DNA of 64,000 nucleotides from Natronobacterium gregoryi SP2 (GTDB taxonomy: Archaea; Halobacteriota; Halobacteria; Halobacteriales; Natrialbaceae): positions 3,410,001 to 3,474,000 of the forward strand of contig NC_019792.1 in the NCBI RefSeq assembly GCF_000230715.2, in the 5' to 3' direction. The notes beneath the pieces are model-generated. The model did not search any database, had not been told where the DNA came from, and was given only the letters and a program-made list of their open reading frames with translations. The translations under genes and the position numbers were made by a program. Of this stretch, positions 48,347-57,661 are shown in pieces (within the stretch, counting starts at the first letter, position 1; every line of letters begins with the position of its first letter).

Positions 48347-51286
48347 TTAGCTGAAATCGTTTAGAGTCGTACTCTCACGGGCTGCTTCAACACCCGGTAG
48401 TTCGATAGCTCCAGTATCTTCGTCAACACGTTCACTTCTCTCGACCAGAACTGTCGTCTTGTGTCCAGCACCTTCATCTCGCATACTGATTAGTGCCTCA
48501 AGAGACTGCTTTACTTCACTCAGAAGCTCCTCATTATCGCCTTCGAGATTGAGTGCTTCGAGAACGGCTCGGTCAAGTGCATCCCGTTCTTCCTCAGTAT
48601 TCTCGAACGTAGCGTCTTCAACCTCTTCTTCACGGTTTCGAAGGTCTTGGAACGCTTCTTTGATATCCTGTTTCGTATCTCCGTCGATATTGTTCGGGTC
48701 TGGAACAGGCCATTGTTCAGTCTCGTATACTTTTGTTTGGAGACGAGTCATCCCTTGGCCACCTGCTCGACGCCCAAGTAATTCATTCGCTATCCCGACA
48801 ATCCGGGAATTCAGTATTCCTCCGAGGACTTCTTCATCAATATCTTCGGGTGGTTCGATGTAGTAGAATTGGTCACTGGTCGCAGCTTCAACATCGTTCC
48901 AGAAGACACGGTGGACTCTCCATGTGAACATGGTAGAGAGAAGTTTTGGACGAGGTAACGTCCCTAAATCAAACCAGATATCCCGAGCTTGTTGTGTTCT
49001 ACGTTCATGGTATTCGTCATCTTCTCCACTCTCGATATACTCAAGGAGAGGGTGATGGTCGTTCTCCTCCAACCACTCTTTTACTTGTTCAGTTTCAGTT
49101 GTTCCGAAATCTGCATCTCCAGCAAGAGCTTCTCTCACGTAATCATGAACATCTAGGATAACCCACTCAGAAGCTTCTTCTTCGGTGACTGGAATTGTTT
49201 CTACTTGCCCAGTCGCCTTGAGCAATGGACTCGTATATGGCTCTAGTCCGAGGTCATGCATATCTTCCGTATGGCCTGTAAAGAAAGCGTTAGCTCCGGT
49301 CGTAATACCACGGCTCACTTTAGCTATTTCAGAGAGTTCAACCACATTGGGGCAAGCTTGGAGGTCAAAGTAGATTGGAGGTCCGAAGAAGAATGTATTC
49401 CATTTGCTCTCATGATAGAGAGAAGATTGTTTCCGAGTAACAAGTCGGTAGTTATCCTCTGAAATCATCTGATTTGTATCTGTTTCAGATTTGACTAGGG
49501 TGACAATATCATCAATATCCATTTCGTTAGTCACCCGGAGGAATTTTGTTATATTGTCGTCTCGCTCCTCTTCATTATCTTCTTTTTCAAGGATGATAAC
49601 GCTGGAGTCTACAAGTGCGTCGTCAAACACTTGTCGGTCAAATTTGATAATAGCATTTATTCTGTAATTGTTTAGCAAGAACTTCTGAACGTCTTCTCCA
49701 TATTTTGTATCTAACCAGCGGTCACTGATGATATATCCTAACTTCCCACCGTCTGCTAGGAACTCCGTCGCATGTGTGATGAAGTATGAATAGATGTCAG
49801 AGCGTTTTGAGATATACTCACCATCTATCTCTCGGTTGCTAAGGTGGTCTCTGACTTTCTCTTTGTCATCGATGTTTTCCTGCCGGATGTATGGTGGGTT
49901 CCCAACAACAGCATCAAAACCTCCAACTTGTTCCTGAAGGTCTTCCTCAGTCTCAGCTCCTTCAGTTTCTTCACCTTCAGCACTCGCCCGGGTTCTCTCA
50001 AACCGCTGGTAGCGTTTTACGTCGAAGAAGTCAGTAATCTCGATATCAACGTCTTCTGTATACGAAGTCAAGTCTTGGATGGCGAGATTAATTGCTGAGA
50101 GGTGGGCTGGGAACCGATTGATTTCAACTCCAGATATCTGGGTGAGGATTCGTTCATGGCTCCCTTGTGGTTCAGATAATAATTGTTGGAGGCGGTGGTA
50201 AGAACTAACAAGAAAACCACCACTACCACACGAGGGGTCGAGGACGTTAGCACTCTCATCTTCGATAGTTAGCCTCGTAATTAAGTCACAGATTTGTGGT
50301 GGGGTGTAGTACTCCCCCATATCTTGGCGTCGTTCGGCAGGTATAACGCCTTCATATATTTGCCCGATAACGTCGCTGTCGAATTGACTGAGGTCCTGTT
50401 CGTCAAGTTCTATTATGAAGTCTCGAATCTTTGATGAAACAGGGTCAAGCGGAATTTCGTCATATACATCGTCATGCTCGAATACCGCTTCAAAGTCTAC
50501 TTCATCAACAATTTGGTCGAAGTAGTCACGAAGGTCTTCTTGAACACGATGAGGGCTCACCGCCAATGGCTCTACATCTTGGGAGTATGTAGGAGCACTC
50601 TCTAGAATCTTGTAGAAAATTATCTTGTTGATTAGGAGATATGCGGCTTGTTCAGCGAATTCTCTCCGAACTTCGCTTGGGTTATCTCCGGGATAATCTA
50701 TTCCTTGTTTAGAAGTCCACTTTTTAAAATCCTCATTGAATTCGTCATCTTGTTCTAAATGCTCCTCCATTGAATCCTCAAGTCGAGGAGTGACGTACTC
50801 ATGAAGGGTATTAACACGGTCAATGAAAATGTTGTCAAGGGCGTCCCAACGCTGGTCGCCCGCAGCTAATCGACCAATTTCATCGAGAAGTGTACTTGCA
50901 AACTCCTCTGGGTCCGAAATTTCGTATGATTTCTGTGACCTCTCAAGTAACGGCACACCTTCTTCGAAGGCGTCAAAGACAACTAATCGCTCTTCATTGT
51001 ATGTACAGAAATACGGGGCTCCGAGGTCTCCCGCGTATCCAAACGCTTGGCGGATAACGTCGGCTGCATAAGGGTCAATATCTCGGCCACCGTCTGGACG
51101 TTTAGCCTCAATAACAAATACTGGACTCCCATTTTCATCAAATACCACAAGGTCTGCACGACCAGAAATCCCTTCATTGTATTCTGGACGGGCATGTCCG
51201 AATGTGATGTCACCACGAGTTGGTTGTTCTTCAATTGCGTTTTCGAGGTATCTGTAGAAATCGAAATGAATATCAGCTTCACTCAT
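48347..51286 (-). CDS. Type IIG-like restriction-modification enzyme
   Basis: 979 residues combining three parts. The N-terminal PD-(D/E)xK nuclease domain has D45, E60, K62 (GRADLVVFD and VFVIEAKRP). The N6-adenine methyltransferase has motif I near 349 (VLDPSCGSGGFLV) and NPPY near 464. A C-terminal target-recognition region (ELSEIAKVSRGITTGANAFF, RAGGQGMTRLQTKVYETEQW) ends with a coiled-coil tail. Such single-chain enzymes methylate and cut. It would defend the host and its resident element against incoming DNA. All motifs look intact. Confidence 0.9.
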   Translation of the reverse strand: MSEADIHFDFYRYLENAIEEQPTRGDITFGHARPEYNEGISGRADLVVFDENGSPVFVIEAKRPDGGRDIDPYAADVIRQAFGYAGDLGAPYFCTYNEERLVVFDAFEEGVPLLERSQKSYEISDPEEFASTLLDEIGRLAAGDQRWDALDNIFIDRVNTLHEYVTPRLEDSMEEHLEQDDEFNEDFKKWTSKQGIDYPGDNPSEVRREFAEQAAYLLINKIIFYKILESAPTYSQDVEPLAVSPHRVQEDLRDYFDQIVDEVDFEAVFEHDDVYDEIPLDPVSSKIRDFIIELDEQDLSQFDSDVIGQIYEGVIPAERRQDMGEYYTPPQICDLITRLTIEDESANVLDPSCGSGGFLVSSYHRLQQLLSEPQGSHERILTQISGVEINRFPAHLSAINLAIQDLTSYTEDVDIEITDFFDVKRYQRFERTRASAEGEETEGAETEEDLQEQVGGFDAVVGNPPYIRQENIDDKEKVRDHLSNREIDGEYISKRSDIYSYFITHATEFLADGGKLGYIISDRWLDTKYGEDVQKFLLNNYRINAIIKFDRQVFDDALVDSSVIILEKEDNEEERDDNITKFLRVTNEMDIDDIVTLVKSETDTNQMISEDNYRLVTRKQSSLYHESKWNTFFFGPPIYFDLQACPNVVELSEIAKVSRGITTGANAFFTGHTEDMHDLGLEPYTSPLLKATGQVETIPVTEEEASEWVILDVHDYVREALAGDADFGTTETEQVKEWLEENDHHPLLEYIESGEDDEYHERRTQQARDIWFDLGTLPRPKLLSTMFTWRVHRVFWNDVEAATSDQFYYIEPPEDIDEEVLGGILNSRIVGIANELLGRRAGGQGMTRLQTKVYETEQWPVPDPNNIDGDTKQDIKEAFQDLRNREEEVEDATFENTEEERDALDRAVLEALNLEGDNEELLSEVKQSLEALISMRDEGAGHKTTVLVERSERVDEDTGAIELPGVEAARESTTLNDFS

Positions 51287-51383
51287 GGTATTTGGTCACC
51301 ATGTTTAGACTTGTTGAGATACTAGAGGCTTGTATCTTACTGTATCATAACTCTATTTGGTGAAGTGACGAAGCCAATAGAGT

Positions 51384-51617
51384 ATGGTGAAGGGATTTCA
51401 TAAAGGAGACCGAGTTCGAATTGATATCCCCGATGAAACTGACCCAGACCACGACAGATTCCACGGAGAGCAAGGGGTAGTCCAAGATATCATCGAAGAT
51501 GATGCAGGGTCAGAAACTGGAGACCCACGTGACAATATACTCTACCAAATACAACTAAATAACGGCAAGGAAATGGGTTTCAGATGGCGAGACCTCCGTC
51601 CAGCCGACACTGTATAG
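51384..51617 (+). CDS. Small SH3/KOW-like protein
   Basis: 77 residues. GDRVRIDIPDETDPDHDRFH then GEQGVVQDIIED and LYQIQLNNGKEMGFRWRDLRP look like a small barrel of the kind found in haloarchaeal HAH_0734-type proteins. It is divergent from the restriction-modification gene and convergent with the HhH gene (1 bp apart). Confidence 0.65.
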   Translation: MVKGFHKGDRVRIDIPDETDPDHDRFHGEQGVVQDIIEDDAGSETGDPRDNILYQIQLNNGKEMGFRWRDLRPADTV

Positions 51618-51866
51618 TCAATTTCGAAAATGCTTGTGAACTGCTTTAGCTTGGTCCTCGCTAATCCCATCGACACGAGCTAATTCCTCAACAGAAGAGG
51701 TTGCCACAGCATCAAGAGAACGGTACTCCTGAAGCAGACGTGCTGCGTCCGTCTCATCAACACCCGGGATATCTTCCTCCACAAGCTCATCATGGCTGTT
51801 GGAGATTTCTCGGAACTCGTCCATTCCGTCCGTCTGGATGTGGACCCCTTCGAGGTTCAGTTCCAT
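51618..51866 (-). CDS. Helix-hairpin-helix protein
   Basis: 82 residues. The C-terminal half is a tandem HhH like the end of XPF/ERCC4 and UvrC: EDIPGVDETDAARLLQEYRS then LARVDGISEDQAKAVHKHF. Non-specific DNA binding is expected. No nuclease domain is attached. Confidence 0.75.
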   Translation of the reverse strand: MELNLEGVHIQTDGMDEFREISNSHDELVEEDIPGVDETDAARLLQEYRSLDAVATSSVEELARVDGISEDQAKAVHKHFRN

Positions 51867-51985
51867 TTTCTGGTCTATTGAACCGGGGTAGTGTTATAGT
51901 TATCGGGGGTAAAAGAAAAATAGACTCTCCGCTGTGGAGACCTCCCCCATCTCCTGTTGCGTCCACGTCGCCCGGGCGAAGAAAA

Positions 51986-52207
51986 TCAGTCAAGGATTCC
52001 GAATTTAATCAGAATCATTAGGAACACAACTATCACAGTCCCAATCAGCGTCCAAATACCCCACGCTTCAGGGGTACACAGCGGGTCATATTCCATGGGG
52101 AGATGTCCTGTAGCAGCAATAATCCCTGAAATAACGCCTCCGACGATTGAACCGAGTAGCGGAATCAGCCATAGTATCACTAAGTATTTTAGTAATTTTA
52201 GTATCAT
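51986..52207 (-). CDS. Small membrane protein, two TM segments
   Basis: 73 residues from ATG 52207. TM1 LKYLVILWLIPLLGSIVGGV and TM2 IWTLIGTVIVVFLMILIKFG are separated by a loop containing one Cys. Function unknown. Confidence 0.6.
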   Translation of the reverse strand: MILKLLKYLVILWLIPLLGSIVGGVISGIIAATGHLPMEYDPLCTPEAWGIWTLIGTVIVVFLMILIKFGILD

Positions 52208-52268
52208 GTATTCATAACTACACAATCTGCTAGTAAAGGGTTTTCCCGGATAAGATAGAGAATCTATC

Positions 52269-52484
52269 TTAGACTTGCTCGGTCAAGTCAAATCGTAGTA
52301 AAACGCTATCTCCTGTGGTGTCCACGTAGATTATCGGCGGATGGTCGTCTCCTGAAACTCGAAATCCGATATCTCCTGAGAATCGCAGTGTGACTTTGCC
52401 CCCTTCTTCATCAATGTTTTTCAATTCAGAAGAAGGGGATGTAGAGAGTACCGAGGTGATGTAGTCTACTGATTTTTCTGTCAC
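52269..52484 (-). pseudogene. Truncated paralog of the 52976 and 53503 family
   Basis: The readable part (VTEKSVDYITSVLSTSPSSE to LLRFDLTEQV) matches the N-terminal domain of the 52976-53413 protein but lacks the C-terminal zinc ribbon. Upstream, NDRDDLRDLIDPPR continues in frame, but the expected ATG is out of frame because of extra bases near 52530, leaving only an internal GTG at 52484. It has its own copy of the family promoter. Likely decaying. Confidence 0.6.
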
Positions 52485-52664
52485 TCGGGGCGGGTCGATA
52501 AGGTCTCGGAGGTCGTCACGGTCGTTAATCCATACGCACTCGTATATGATGCTGCGATAACTTATACGATTGATTATCTTTCACCCTTCCTTGTGTTGGT
52601 AAAATCAGGCGTGGTTTTCGGATTCTATCACGCAATAGATAGGGGTTTTGTACCTCAAAAACAG

Positions 52665-52982
52665 TTATTCGAGCCGAAATATCTCATCCCAGACCACGCA
52701 ACTCCGTTCTGAAGCTAGCTCCACGGCGTGTTGGGCAGCTTCGGCTTCGGAGTTGAAGAACCCGTGTGATTCGATTATTTTTCTATTTCCATCATCGTCT
52801 TCAGCTTCCCGAATCACTACGTCGTGAGCCTTGGCATCGGGGTCTCGATGGCGTACGTGAGTGTCGTCTCCGGGTAGGCGGTAGACTTGGATGTGTTGGT
52901 AATCAACTACCCGTTCGTCAGTGATGTAGTCGGATTCGGCGTGGTCGGAGACCTGCCCTGATACACCATTCCGTTCTAGCAT
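52665..52982 (-). CDS. Hypothetical protein
   Basis: 105 residues, alpha/beta: VVDYQHIQVYRLPGDDTHVR, DVVIREAEDDDGNRKIIES and a helix with AEAAQHAVELASE. The pattern resembles small DUF2188-like proteins that interpret as a strand-helix unit, but this is not certain. Overlaps the upstream paralog gene by 7 bp, so they are co-transcribed. Confidence 0.6.
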   Translation of the reverse strand: MLERNGVSGQVSDHAESDYITDERVVDYQHIQVYRLPGDDTHVRHRDPDAKAHDVVIREAEDDDGNRKIIESHGFFNSEAEAAQHAVELASERSCVVWDEIFRLE

Positions 52983-53413
52983 TCTCCGACTCTTTCAAGG
53001 AACGTCACTGAATCAATAACGTATCGTTCTCCACACCCCGGGCACTCTAGTTGCTCGTTCATGTTTCCTGCTGCCCACATCTCTAGTTCGGTATCGCAAT
53101 CAGGGTACGTATCGGTATCTAGCCCGGCTGATTTTTGTTTGATTTGGTCGATAGTGTTTGATAAGTCAAAGGTCATCAGAACTCCATCCACAGTCGTATC
53201 TAATCGTACAATGGGTGGGTGAGAATCCGATGAAATGCGAAGACCGAGGTCTTCCGAGAATCGAAGTGTAACCTTGCCCTCTTCCTCTTTTACGTTTTCT
53301 ATAGTGCATGTTGGATTAGTGGATATTATCGAGGAGATGTAGTCTACTGATTTTTCAGTCACTCGTGGCGGGTCAACTAGCTCACGGAGGTCGTCACGGT
53401 CAGGCATACACAC
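52976..53413 (-). CDS. Tandem paralog with C-terminal zinc ribbon (copy 2)
   Basis: 145 residues (ATG 53413 or 53407). The N-terminal domain has VTEKSVDYISSIISTNPTC, GKVTLRFSEDLGLRISSDSH and VRLDTTVDGVLMTFDLS strands. A C-terminal zinc ribbon follows (YPDCDTELEM and LECPGCGERYVIDSVTFLER). The same two-domain plan recurs at 53503-53931. The conserved upstream segment has a TATA-like GTATAAGTT about 30 bp from the start, indicating a leaderless transcript. Function unknown. Confidence 0.65.
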   Translation of the reverse strand: MCMPDRDDLRELVDPPRVTEKSVDYISSIISTNPTCTIENVKEEEGKVTLRFSEDLGLRISSDSHPPIVRLDTTVDGVLMTFDLSNTIDQIKQKSAGLDTDTYPDCDTELEMWAAGNMNEQLECPGCGERYVIDSVTFLERVGEC

Positions 53414-53502
53414 GTATATGATTCTACGAGAACTTATACGACCGAGTATATTTCACTCGACTGTGTACAAGTAAAAAATCAGGAATCGCCCGGGAGAAGA
53501 AA

Positions 53503-53931
53503 TTACTCTCGTGCGAACGCTAATCGTTTGATGAACGACACTGTGTTAACCACATACCTATCCCCGCACCCTGTACACACACGTTCATGTTTATTTTCTA
53601 CGGGGTCTTCCAAATCCCACTCACACTGTGGACACGTATTGATATCTAGCCCTTCTGCGATTTGTTCGATGGGGGTAGTCAGGTCGAAAGTCAGGTACAT
53701 CCCGTCCCCGTACGTGTCTACCTCCCGAATCTCTGGATGGTCTTCTCGGACACTTAGGACAGCTAAGTGAGGAAAATGTATGGTGACACGCCCGGCATCG
53801 GCCCACATATCATCGATGTACGCAGACGATTCTGGACCAATATGGGCTTTAATGTAATTTACCGAGTGCTGGTGGATAACAGGCTGATTAGCTAACTCTT
53901 CTAAATCCTCCATGTCGTATGACATACACAC
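53503..53931 (-). CDS. Tandem paralog with C-terminal zinc ribbon (copy 3)
   Basis: 142 residues. VIHQHSVNYIKAHIGPESSA, GRVTIHFPHLAVLSVREDHP and VDTYGDGMYLTFDLTTPIEQ align with copy 2, as does the zinc ribbon (CPQCEWDLED and VCTGCGDRYVVNTVSFIKRL). Sequence identity is moderate, so the duplication is not recent, yet promoter DNA upstream is nearly the same in all copies. Confidence 0.65.
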   Translation of the reverse strand: MCMSYDMEDLEELANQPVIHQHSVNYIKAHIGPESSAYIDDMWADAGRVTIHFPHLAVLSVREDHPEIREVDTYGDGMYLTFDLTTPIEQIAEGLDINTCPQCEWDLEDPVENKHERVCTGCGDRYVVNTVSFIKRLAFARE

Positions 53932-54068
53932 GTATATGGGCCTACGCTAACTTATACGACCGATTATATTACACTCCACTGTGTATAAGTAAAAAATCAG
54001 GCGTGGTTTTCGGATTCTACACTGTAACAGATGGGGGTTTTCCGTCTCAGAATCGGACTTAGACTACG

Positions 54069-54569
54069 TTATGGTTCACTCAACTCCATTCGCACCGTTA
54101 TTTCTACATCTTCGTCCATCGGTGCTTCGTGTCGTTCTGCATTTAACTGGAGTTGGTGCTGTCCCTCTGTTTCAATTTCATACTCATTGGTGTCTCCGTC
54201 GTCTTCTGGATAGAAGTGATGACTGTGTACAAATGCTGTACCGTCTCCGACCTGAAAATGCAACCTTTCACCTTCGGCAATATCTGTTGCTTGGACAGTC
54301 ACAGTTTGCCCATCGACTACATCCACGTGCCAGTCACGTAGGTCAGTTAATGTGTCATCGAACACAACGCCGGTTTCGTAGTCGTCATCATCCCCAGTAG
54401 TATCATCATCATCAGATTCATCTTGGCCATTGTTTCCGTTCTCCTCATCATCACCATCAGTATCTTCTGGACCTTCTGGGTCTTCTTGGTCAGTATCGTC
54501 AGCAGTACACCCAGCCACTCCAATGACTCCAACTCCCCCAATCGTGGAAAGCACCTTTCGCCTGTTCAT
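54069..54569 (-). CDS. Tat-type lipoprotein
   Basis: 166 residues from ATG 54569. MNRRKVLSTIGGVGVIGVAGC is a haloarchaeal Tat lipoprotein signal with lipobox VAGC, followed by a long Asp/Glu/Gly/Asn-rich linker. The globular domain (QVGDGTAFVHSHHFYPEDDG, YEIETEGQHQLQLNAERHE) may be a small beta sandwich with a His pair. Exported and membrane anchored; ligand unknown. Confidence 0.75.
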   Translation of the reverse strand: MNRRKVLSTIGGVGVIGVAGCTADDTDQEDPEGPEDTDGDDEENGNNGQDESDDDDTTGDDDDYETGVVFDDTLTDLRDWHVDVVDGQTVTVQATDIAEGERLHFQVGDGTAFVHSHHFYPEDDGDTNEYEIETEGQHQLQLNAERHEAPMDEDVEITVRMELSEP

Positions 54570-54612
54570 ATAGAATTGATTATACCCGGGCAAAATAATA
54601 CTTCTCGTCTAA

Positions 54613-54795
54613 CTATTCTCCATCGTAGACTCTGGTATACTTCAAAATCAAGCGTCCTTCATCGTCCTCAGTTTCCTCGATGGCGAATACGTCTCCTCGC
54701 TCCACATCATGTTTTCGAGTTATAGATGCTGGGATAGAGATATCCATCGTCGCAGTTCCCTTCCGACCACGCACCTTCACTGTCTTCTTCGTCAT
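54613..54795 (-). CDS. SpoVT/AbrB-type DNA-binding protein
   Basis: 60 residues from ATG 54795 (MTKKTVKVRGRKGTATMDIS). The swapped-hairpin AbrB pattern is clear: ATMDISIPASITRKHDVERG followed by DVFAIEE and LILKYTRVY. It is a likely transition-state-type regulator or antitoxin-like DNA-binding dimer. Confidence 0.8.
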   Translation of the reverse strand: MTKKTVKVRGRKGTATMDISIPASITRKHDVERGDVFAIEETEDDEGRLILKYTRVYDGE

Positions 54796-54958
54796 CGTGG
54801 AGTGGCAACGCAAGATTGTCAAAAACACTTTTTTAACCATATTACGCAGTATGTACATAACTGATAAGTTAGTTGATTAATCCGCCAGCGTTATACGTGT
54901 CAGGAATCAACCTTCGCCCGGGGGATGGGGGATTCCTCCATTTCGCCCACATACCACC

Positions 54959-55207
54959 ATGGTATATCAAATTGACAGCGACGAATCCACAACCACTGCT
55001 GTTGTCCAAGCTGTTGCTGACCACAAAGGAGTCCATCACGAGGAGTTAGAGCCGATATACGGAACTGTCGAGCCAGATGCCTTAGAGTCGATTGTAGACA
55101 GAGGCTATGATGTTGTGGTTCAGTTTGAGTACGAAGGAGAGGTCGTCACAGTAGGTCCTAATCAGATTAAGCTTGGCGACAGGGAATCCAGCATGGAGCA
55201 GGCTTAA
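54959..55207 (+). CDS. HalOD1-like small protein
   Basis: 82 residues. TAVVQAVADHKGVHHEELEP, YGTVEPDALESIVDRG and VVVQFEYEGEVVTVGPNQIK match the HalOD1 plan seen also in the chromosomal protein at 36482-36766. It is one of few plus-strand genes in this part of the element. Confidence 0.75.
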   Translation: MVYQIDSDESTTTAVVQAVADHKGVHHEELEPIYGTVEPDALESIVDRGYDVVVQFEYEGEVVTVGPNQIKLGDRESSMEQA

Positions 55208-55216
55208 CGAAGACTG

Positions 55217-55351
55217 TCAGTCGTCCAAATCCGCATCCGACGCTACGTGAGCTTGTAGAACATTCCGGATGTGGTAATCTTTTTCGCTAGCTTCATTCGC
55301 TTGGAGAGCCTGTTCTAAGTGCGTTTTCGCATCTTCGCTAAGGCCTGTCAT
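55217..55351 (-). CDS. 44-residue helical protein
   Basis: MTGLSEDAKTHLEQALQANE, then ASEKDYHIRNVLQAHVASDA and DLDD. Two amphipathic helices with a clean start and stop. The closing acidic tail and codon pattern fit a genuine small haloarchaeal gene, of the kind often found in plasmids. It ends 10 bp after the convergent HalOD1-like gene. Confidence 0.5.
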   Translation of the reverse strand: MTGLSEDAKTHLEQALQANEASEKDYHIRNVLQAHVASDADLDD

Positions 55352-55470
55352 CCCCAACTAAGGGCAGAGACTAATTATAGAAAAATCTTCCTTTTCGACT
55401 GTCATACCACACAGAGGCAAAAATTCCGAACAGGTTCGGTAACTATTGAACGAACGTCATTTCCGTGTCG

Positions 55471-56574
55471 CTATCCGTCGTAATCGTGGTACACGTCTAT
55501 TTCCGAATCCGTGCTAATCATCCACGTTCGACCATCTCCAGAGATTTTCACACTGACATCCCGGGACTCAAACTCATCTTGCCAAACCACATCTCCGCTA
55601 CCATCGTAGACGTTTGCGGTATGTACGCCTTCCGTGGCGTCTTCATACCGGGCAATACTCCGTCCACTACTGCTGATATCCACGGCATCGTACCACCAGA
55701 GCCCGACTTCGTTGTGAGTCCACTGTTCGTTCCCATCCGGGTCAAATGCGATTGTATTTTCAACATCATGGGTGAGTAGGGTTTCTCCATTCTGTGAAAG
55801 TTCAAAGAAACCGCCGAGGTCTTGGTCTGTCCACCGAATATCCCCATCAAGGTCGTACACAAGGAGCCTTCCATCGTCTAACCCAACAACAGCTATTTCA
55901 TTGCTGATAGCGGCTCTAATAGGTGGTTCATCAAACTCATCGGACCAGATGTGTTCTCCATCATGGGCCACATGAATTGCATCTTCGTTTTCAGGTTCAT
56001 CCTCACGGTCTTCCGTACGAGCGATAGCATATTCGCCGGAGGGAGAAGTATCAGCTTCCCACACACGCCCTGATGGAAGTCCAGTTTCCCATAGAACAGC
56101 GTCATCCATTGACAGAGCCACTAATGATGTAACAGATGCTGTTGTGACCGATTCGAACCCATCAGTTACTCCAGACCCAGCGATTTCAGTTTCGTTCCCT
56201 TCTGCGGTTTCCATCGTCCGCTGCCATTGTGACTCTCCGTCTCGGTCGTAGAGTGTGATAGTGCCGTGGACGATTGAGATAAGCTGGTCTCCATCCGGGG
56301 AAAGATGCACATCGGCGTTGTCTTCAGTAATCGTCCTCGAAGCTCCATCCGGGTCGTGTAGTATTGTTTCTCCAGTAGCCGCAGTAACCATCGTGTGGCC
56401 GTTTTCGGAGATATCCATGTCATAGTACGTTCCGTCTTCGAGTTGGAGTACACGCTCTATGCCGTCTCCATCACCGAATCCTGTATCCGCCGATAACTCT
56501 TCTTCTGAACAACCAGCTAGTCCAATCGCTCCTGCTGCTGCTGCAATCCCACCCAGATACGCCCTCCTGTGCAT
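55471..56574 (-). CDS. Beta-propeller Tat lipoprotein
   Basis: 367 residues. MHRRAYLGGIAAAAGAIGLAGC is a Tat lipoprotein signal with lipobox LAGC. The rest is a PQQ/WD40-like propeller with repeated DxDGxxxW blades (YDRDGESQWQRTM, YDLDGDIRWTDQDLGG, FDPDGNEQWTHNEVGLWW, YDGSGDVVWQDEF). It is anchored outside the membrane, where it may bind partners or act as a receptor-like surface protein of the element. Confidence 0.8.
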   Translation of the reverse strand: MHRRAYLGGIAAAAGAIGLAGCSEEELSADTGFGDGDGIERVLQLEDGTYYDMDISENGHTMVTAATGETILHDPDGASRTITEDNADVHLSPDGDQLISIVHGTITLYDRDGESQWQRTMETAEGNETEIAGSGVTDGFESVTTASVTSLVALSMDDAVLWETGLPSGRVWEADTSPSGEYAIARTEDREDEPENEDAIHVAHDGEHIWSDEFDEPPIRAAISNEIAVVGLDDGRLLVYDLDGDIRWTDQDLGGFFELSQNGETLLTHDVENTIAFDPDGNEQWTHNEVGLWWYDAVDISSSGRSIARYEDATEGVHTANVYDGSGDVVWQDEFESRDVSVKISGDGRTWMISTDSEIDVYHDYDG

Positions 56575-56642
56575 ACCTCACCCTATTCACGAGTGTCATA
56601 TCAAACTACTCCTATGTTCTTCGCTCAAACGGGTCCAGTCGG

Positions 56643-57398
56643 CTAATCCTTCAAGTCTTGGAGGAACACATCAAACCCCTTGTAAACATCTAGACTTTCA
56701 CTCATTTCAATATTCTCAGTTACAGCGTCTACTAGTTCCAAATTCGCCCATTTCGCTTCTATGAGAAGCATATTGCAATCAGAAAGAATGGCCTGTGTGC
56801 AAACAAGCATATCGGCAAAATCGTTCTCTTTGACGGTCTCGTTCGGGTCCATCATAGAAACTCGATGTAGAAATATTTGCTTTTTCACATACTCAATAAT
56901 ATCCACTTCATGCTCGTGAAGAATGTACTTTTCACCCTCTTCCTTCAAGTAATCCTCAAATGCAAGCCCCTTTAGATTGTCATGGCCCCACTCTTGGTAG
57001 AGTTCTCGTATTTGTTCCATCCCATCGAAGTAGTCTTCTGTAGCACTCCATGTAGAATCTCGAAATACACGCTGGAGCGTTTCTACCTGACCTAAGCCCT
57101 GAGTTTTTCTTCTAACATACCGCCGATATTGATGGTTTGGAATTATATCTAACACAGAATCACTGACATAGAATTCATTTCCGTCTACGGGAGTCGGTGG
57201 GAGGGCTTTGTCCGCAATAGCTACGATTATTTTAGACATCAAGTCTTGTTCGTCTGCCTTCACTAAGTCGATGAAATTCCCTGAGCCAAAGTAAACTTGA
57301 ACATCCTCTCTTGACGTAATATCAAAAAGTTGTTTAAACCGTTGAGGATTATGTTTTAGAAAAATCCAGTAGTTTGTGTCCATCATAATCCGTTTCAT
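56643..57398 (-). CDS. PIN-like domain protein
   Basis: 251 residues. The N-terminal strand MKRIMMDTNYWIFLKHN supplies the first PIN Asp. A C-terminal ENDFADMLVCTQAILSDCN then MLLIEAKWANLELVDA has the second acidic cluster and closing strand. Between lies a long helical insert. PIN proteins are metal-dependent RNases, often toxins; no antitoxin-like gene sits immediately beside it. Confidence 0.6.
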   Translation of the reverse strand: MKRIMMDTNYWIFLKHNPQRFKQLFDITSREDVQVYFGSGNFIDLVKADEQDLMSKIIVAIADKALPPTPVDGNEFYVSDSVLDIIPNHQYRRYVRRKTQGLGQVETLQRVFRDSTWSATEDYFDGMEQIRELYQEWGHDNLKGLAFEDYLKEEGEKYILHEHEVDIIEYVKKQIFLHRVSMMDPNETVKENDFADMLVCTQAILSDCNMLLIEAKWANLELVDAVTENIEMSESLDVYKGFDVFLQDLKD

Positions 57399-57661
57399 AA
57401 CCGACTCTCATTACTCGCCCAATATAAACTTCCGGACCAATCTTCGACCAACCTCGTAAACCGATTCAGTCGCTCGATTCCGATAACTACCGAACGTTCA
57501 AAATCTCTTCTCGAACGCTCTTCGAACACGGATTGACAGAAACCACTGGACGGCATCGAGTCGTTCGGCGTTCGGTGTTCGAGAGCCCCCCTCTCCAATT
57601 GCGGGTGTATACGGGCGCTCGCACGGGCGAGAGAAAGGAAAATGGAAAAATTTCGGCTATT
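57399..57661. other. GC-richer intergenic segment
   Basis: 263 bp without a gene between the ATPase stop and the PIN-like start. It is noticeably richer in GC than the surrounding element and carries repeated TTCTCGAACG/CTTCGAAC words and a GGGCG-CTCGCACGGGCGAG stem. It may be a promoter plus terminator or a small RNA. Confidence 0.35.
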
